This document shows positions 61,099-64,000 of a stretch of 64,000 nucleotides of DNA, one piece after another (position 1 is the stretch's first letter; each line of letters begins with the position of its first letter). Source of the stretch: Actibacterium pelagium (GTDB lineage Bacteria; Pseudomonadota; Alphaproteobacteria; Rhodobacterales; Rhodobacteraceae). The stretch is from contig NZ_NSBU01000007.1 in the NCBI RefSeq assembly GCF_002285415.1, forward strand, positions 2,501 through 66,500, in the 5' to 3' direction. The notes below the pieces were generated by a model. That model searched no databases, was not told the origin of the DNA, and saw nothing but the letters and a program-made list of their open reading frames with translations. The translations under genes were made by a program, and so were the position numbers.

Positions 61099-64000
61099 TC
61101 AGAGGTCAAGCTCGATGACACCATCTGGGTCCGCTGCTCGGCTTTGACAGGTGATGATTGCGGTTTCTCGTTGCTTGTTGGAAAGCACGAAGTCGCGATG
61201 TTCGACGTCCCCAGAAACCAACCCGCATTTGCATACACCACAGATCCCGTCGGAACACTTCACATCAATATGGACCCCATTCTCGATCAAAATGTCCGAT
61301 AGGGTTTTGTCCGCAGGGACAAGAAACTCTCGCCCGGAACGCCTTAGTCGGACAGTGAACGGGTGGTTCTCATATTCGGGTTGTTCGGGGACCGAGAAGT
61401 ACTCTAGATGCCGCGCCTCTTCCGGAAAGCCTTGCCGTTCAGCTGCTTGGATCACACCGTCCATGTAACGATCCGGTCCGCAGGTGTAGACATGCCAGCC
61501 GTCGACATAGTCGGACAGGATTTCATCCAGATCAGCGCGTGTCCCTTCGTCTGAAACATGCAAAGTGACGCGATCCGCCCAAGGGACTTTGGCAAGATCG
61601 TTCAGGTAACCCGCACCGTCGCGTTTGGTGACCGAATAATGCAGCGCAAAGTCCCGGCCCAGTGCGTGCAGCCGATGGGCAAAGGCGATCATTGGCGTGA
61701 TACCAATGCCGCCCCCCATCAAGAATGTTTTTGAAGCATCTTCAACCAACTCAAAATGGTTGATCGGCTTTGAGATAAAGACCTTCCGCCTTTCGTTGAA
61801 GATACGGTGAAGCATTTTGGATCCGCCACGGCCGCCATCTTCGCGCAACACGCCGATCTGGTACTTGGAACGGTCAGCCGGATCGCCGGACATAGAGTAC
61901 TGGCGCAGGAACTCTGGGGCCACCAACACATCCAAATGTGCGCCAGCGGTCCAAGCGGGCAGGTCTGATCCATCCATCGTCGAAAATTCGTACTTCGAGA
62001 CGTCAGCGGACATCTGTTCAACCTTCGAAAGCTCGACCCGAATGACGGGGGCATCCGATGGGTCGGGAACGGTGAAGCGGTGGATGATACTGGTGTCGCC
62101 CTTTGCCAGCCGGTCTTGGTATTCCTGCGCGCTTATCATCGCGTCATAAGCCGCGATCCCAGCCTCGCGATCCATTGGGAATGGGTAGGGCCAAGGGTGT
62201 GGCGCCAAAGGGGCAGGGTAGACGGCAAGGGTCTGGTCTTCGTATTTCAGGTCCAGATCTTTTTGCAGGTCTCGTCGGTTAAGCGGGTGCGCAGAGGGCC
62301 GATAGGCGCCGTCCTGCTGCAATTCGATATCCCACCACCATTTCTTGGTGTCGTTAAGGCTGCCATTGCCGATTGCGTCGTCCAGTTTGGCCAAGGGCCG
62401 CGCCAGTACCGGAATGTTCGATGCGGCCCACCGGAATGGGGCTTCTGCGAACAGGCCTTCAAGGTTCCACGGACAGGTTTTCATACAGCGCCCGCACATG
62501 GCGCCGCCGGGTGTTGTAATGCGGTACGTGGCGCATTTCTGGCTGTCGGATTTCCAGATTTCGTAGCCGTTGAACATCAGTTTAGGCCCGGCTGTGATCG
62601 CCCCCGAAGGGCACTCACGCGCGCATTTGTTGCAGCTTTCGCAGAAGTTCTGAAGGCCGAAATCAATGGGCTTGTCATGCTCCATCGGCATATCGGTTGA
62701 AACCACACCCGATTTCAGACGTGGGCCAAGATAGGGGTTCAGGATCACCTCGCCAATCCGGCTGACCTCGCCCAGTCCAGATAGCAGCAACAATGGTGGC
62801 TGTAGGACTTCCCCATCAAGAACCGTGTGAGCCTTGGCCTTGTAACCAAGGTTGCGGATCTGCTGCGCAATCACCCCGCCAAGCAGCGAGAACCGCAGAT
62901 AGGCCCGCATTGATTGGGCGACTGAAATCCAATCGTCGCCGCTGGCGCCCTCCATGGTCTCATATCCCTGATCAATAATCATAGAGATCGCTTGATCGTG
63001 GGGTGGGTCCAGCGGTTCTCCGGCGGCATCATGGGAATACCACGCCCACTCGGGGCAACGGGAAAGGCCTACGGCGTCAGCGCCAAGAAAGTAACAGGCT
63101 GCCTTGATATTTTCGGCATTCCGCTTGCAATCAGAAGGTCGCGGTCCATCTAAGCTTTCGCCGTCTTGCAACAGAACGAACGCCCCAAGCGCGCGTCGTT
63201 GCGCGAAGGAGGGCGCGCTTTTGCGGGCATAGTGACCGCCTTTGGCACCTTCCTGGACGGTGGGGCCCATGTCGCCGAACTGGGCCCGGGCGAACATGTC
63301 AGCGCGCTTCGGCACGCGGGCGACATTTGGTTCGTCAATATAAGTTGTGGGCGTGTCCACGCGTTTCAGCCGCTCAAAGGGGTACGCGCCATCGACAAAG
63401 CGTCGCTTAGCGTAGGGATCCCGGTTCAAGGCATTCTTGGAAAAACCCTTGCCCATCCACCAAGCCGGACCGCGGGTCGAAAACCAAGGCTGCTTTTCCG
63501 GCGGTGCCAGCGGTGCATCCACGGTCATCCCCAATGCGCAGGTGATTGCCGCCAGTCCAAAACTGGGCCCGATATAGGGGGCCACTAGCTTGTCACCGTC
63601 CACCCAGGCCAAACCCGAAGCCACAGCAAGCTTGTTCAGGTCCACATCGGACGCCGATCCGGAATGAGCCTTTGCGTCGAACCCGAGCAGTCGAATGTAA
63701 TTGGCCAGCACACAGGCCGTCTCGTTGGCGCGAAGACTTGCCCGCTGGTCCAGTGCATCGTCCAGCCAGTCGGTTCCCGGCTCATCCTTATTTGGTGCAC
63801 GCGGGTTTTCATACAGGAAAACAATCGCATGCGTGTGGCCGCCGATGGTGGAGGGCGGGGCCTCCATGCTTTCTTTGAGGTCGGCCATGATGACGTCGAT
63901 CCCAGAGGCAAGCGTCTTCGTTTGTCGCGTACGTAAAGCCTCCGCCAGACGGGCGATTTCCGGGTTCGCGATTGGGTCTTTCAAAAGGGCATCTTCAGTC
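61099..64000 (-). CDS. reductive dehalogenase fused to flavin/2Fe-2S reductase (partial)
   Basis: At least 966 residues, running off the right edge. The last codons read TEDALLKDPIANP, so the start is probably an ATG two bases outside the window. The N-terminal two thirds match cobalamin-dependent reductive dehalogenases of the catabolic type (NpRdhA/BhbA): two ferredoxin motifs CESCNKCARECP and CGRCMKTCP near 62.5-62.65 kb and no Tat leader. The C-terminal 320 residues are a phthalate-dioxygenase-reductase-like module: flavin site near RQYSMSG, NAD site GGGIGITPMIAF and a plant-type 2Fe-2S with CSDGICGVCKC. It should use NAD(P)H directly to remove halogen from an aromatic compound in the cytosol. 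Substrate unknown. Confidence 0.85.
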   Translation of the reverse strand, partial: TEDALLKDPIANPEIARLAEALRTRQTKTLASGIDVIMADLKESMEAPPSTIGGHTHAIVFLYENPRAPNKDEPGTDWLDDALDQRASLRANETACVLANYIRLLGFDAKAHSGSASDVDLNKLAVASGLAWVDGDKLVAPYIGPSFGLAAITCALGMTVDAPLAPPEKQPWFSTRGPAWWMGKGFSKNALNRDPYAKRRFVDGAYPFERLKRVDTPTTYIDEPNVARVPKRADMFARAQFGDMGPTVQEGAKGGHYARKSAPSFAQRRALGAFVLLQDGESLDGPRPSDCKRNAENIKAACYFLGADAVGLSRCPEWAWYSHDAAGEPLDPPHDQAISMIIDQGYETMEGASGDDWISVAQSMRAYLRFSLLGGVIAQQIRNLGYKAKAHTVLDGEVLQPPLLLLSGLGEVSRIGEVILNPYLGPRLKSGVVSTDMPMEHDKPIDFGLQNFCESCNKCARECPSGAITAGPKLMFNGYEIWKSDSQKCATYRITTPGGAMCGRCMKTCPWNLEGLFAEAPFRWAASNIPVLARPLAKLDDAIGNGSLNDTKKWWWDIELQQDGAYRPSAHPLNRRDLQKDLDLKYEDQTLAVYPAPLAPHPWPYPFPMDREAGIAAYDAMISAQEYQDRLAKGDTSIIHRFTVPDPSDAPVIRVELSKVEQMSADVSKYEFSTMDGSDLPAWTAGAHLDVLVAPEFLRQYSMSGDPADRSKYQIGVLREDGGRGGSKMLHRIFNERRKVFISKPINHFELVEDASKTFLMGGGIGITPMIAFAHRLHALGRDFALHYSVTKRDGAGYLNDLAKVPWADRVTLHVSDEGTRADLDEILSDYVDGWHVYTCGPDRYMDGVIQAAERQGFPEEARHLEYFSVPEQPEYENHPFTVRLRRSGREFLVPADKTLSDILIENGVHIDVKCSDGICGVCKCGLVSGDVEHRDFVLSNKQRETAIITCQSRAADPDGVIELDL

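Overview
The window looks like a chromosomal segment of a marine alphaproteobacterium of the Rhodobacterales (Roseobacter-like). The basis is the rRNA operon ending in 5S and initiator tRNA-Met, the TRAP transporters, the heterotetrameric sarcosine oxidase operon, a formate dehydrogenase locus with DUF3305/DUF3306 genes, and alphaproteobacterial protein sequences throughout. The assignment rests on recognition of protein and RNA families by eye; no search was run.

Layout. 1-3.4 kb: end of an rRNA operon (23S, 5S, tRNA-fMet). 3.4-4.2 kb: a decayed serine-recombinase C-terminus beside the tRNA and gene-poor DNA. 4.2-7.2 kb: a LysR regulator, an outer-membrane DUF481 protein and small proteins. 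7.3-18.2 kb: an unusual signalling block. Leftward genes encode a pentapeptide-repeat potassium-channel-like protein, a stand-alone receiver, a HisKA/receiver/DUF4062-like protein and a SLOG plus multi-TM (SLATT-like) protein. Rightward genes encode a ferritin-like/4Fe-4S/double-CDGSH protein and a 1344-residue hybrid histidine kinase. This block is the best candidate for an undescribed system.

18.3-31.9 kb: two TRAP transporter operons. The first is divergent from a citryl-CoA-lyase-like/CoA-ligase/VOC/hemerythrin operon. The second carries a D-lactate dehydrogenase gene and sits next to a divergent GntR (FadR-type) gene, with two near-identical 17-bp operator-like palindromes in between. 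32.0-37.1 kb: soxBDAG, encoding a sarcosine oxidase whose delta subunit has lost its usual zinc cysteines. 37.4-39.6 kb: tungstate ABC transporter tupBCA.

39.6-61 kb: a formate dehydrogenase supply and assembly region. It holds Fe-S carrier ApbC and small partners, a binding-protein-like cytochrome c, a multi-cluster ferredoxin, then DUF3305, DUF3306, a TorD-like chaperone, a Tat peptide, FDH alpha, beta and gamma, a WD40-cytochrome c protein, a 41-residue membrane peptide, a two-component system, DUF2478, and the molybdopterin genes fdhD, mobA, mobB and moeA, then tusA. Sarcosine oxidation makes one-carbon units that end as formate, tungstate or molybdate supplies the FDH metal, and fdhD/mob/moe build the cofactor, so 32-61 kb reads as one metabolic theme. 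The NtrC-like regulator here lacks the GAFTGA loop, so it probably does not act through sigma-54.

The window closes in a cobalamin-type reductive dehalogenase fused to a flavin/2Fe-2S reductase (the self-sufficient aerobic type), cut by the right edge probably only two bases before its start codon.
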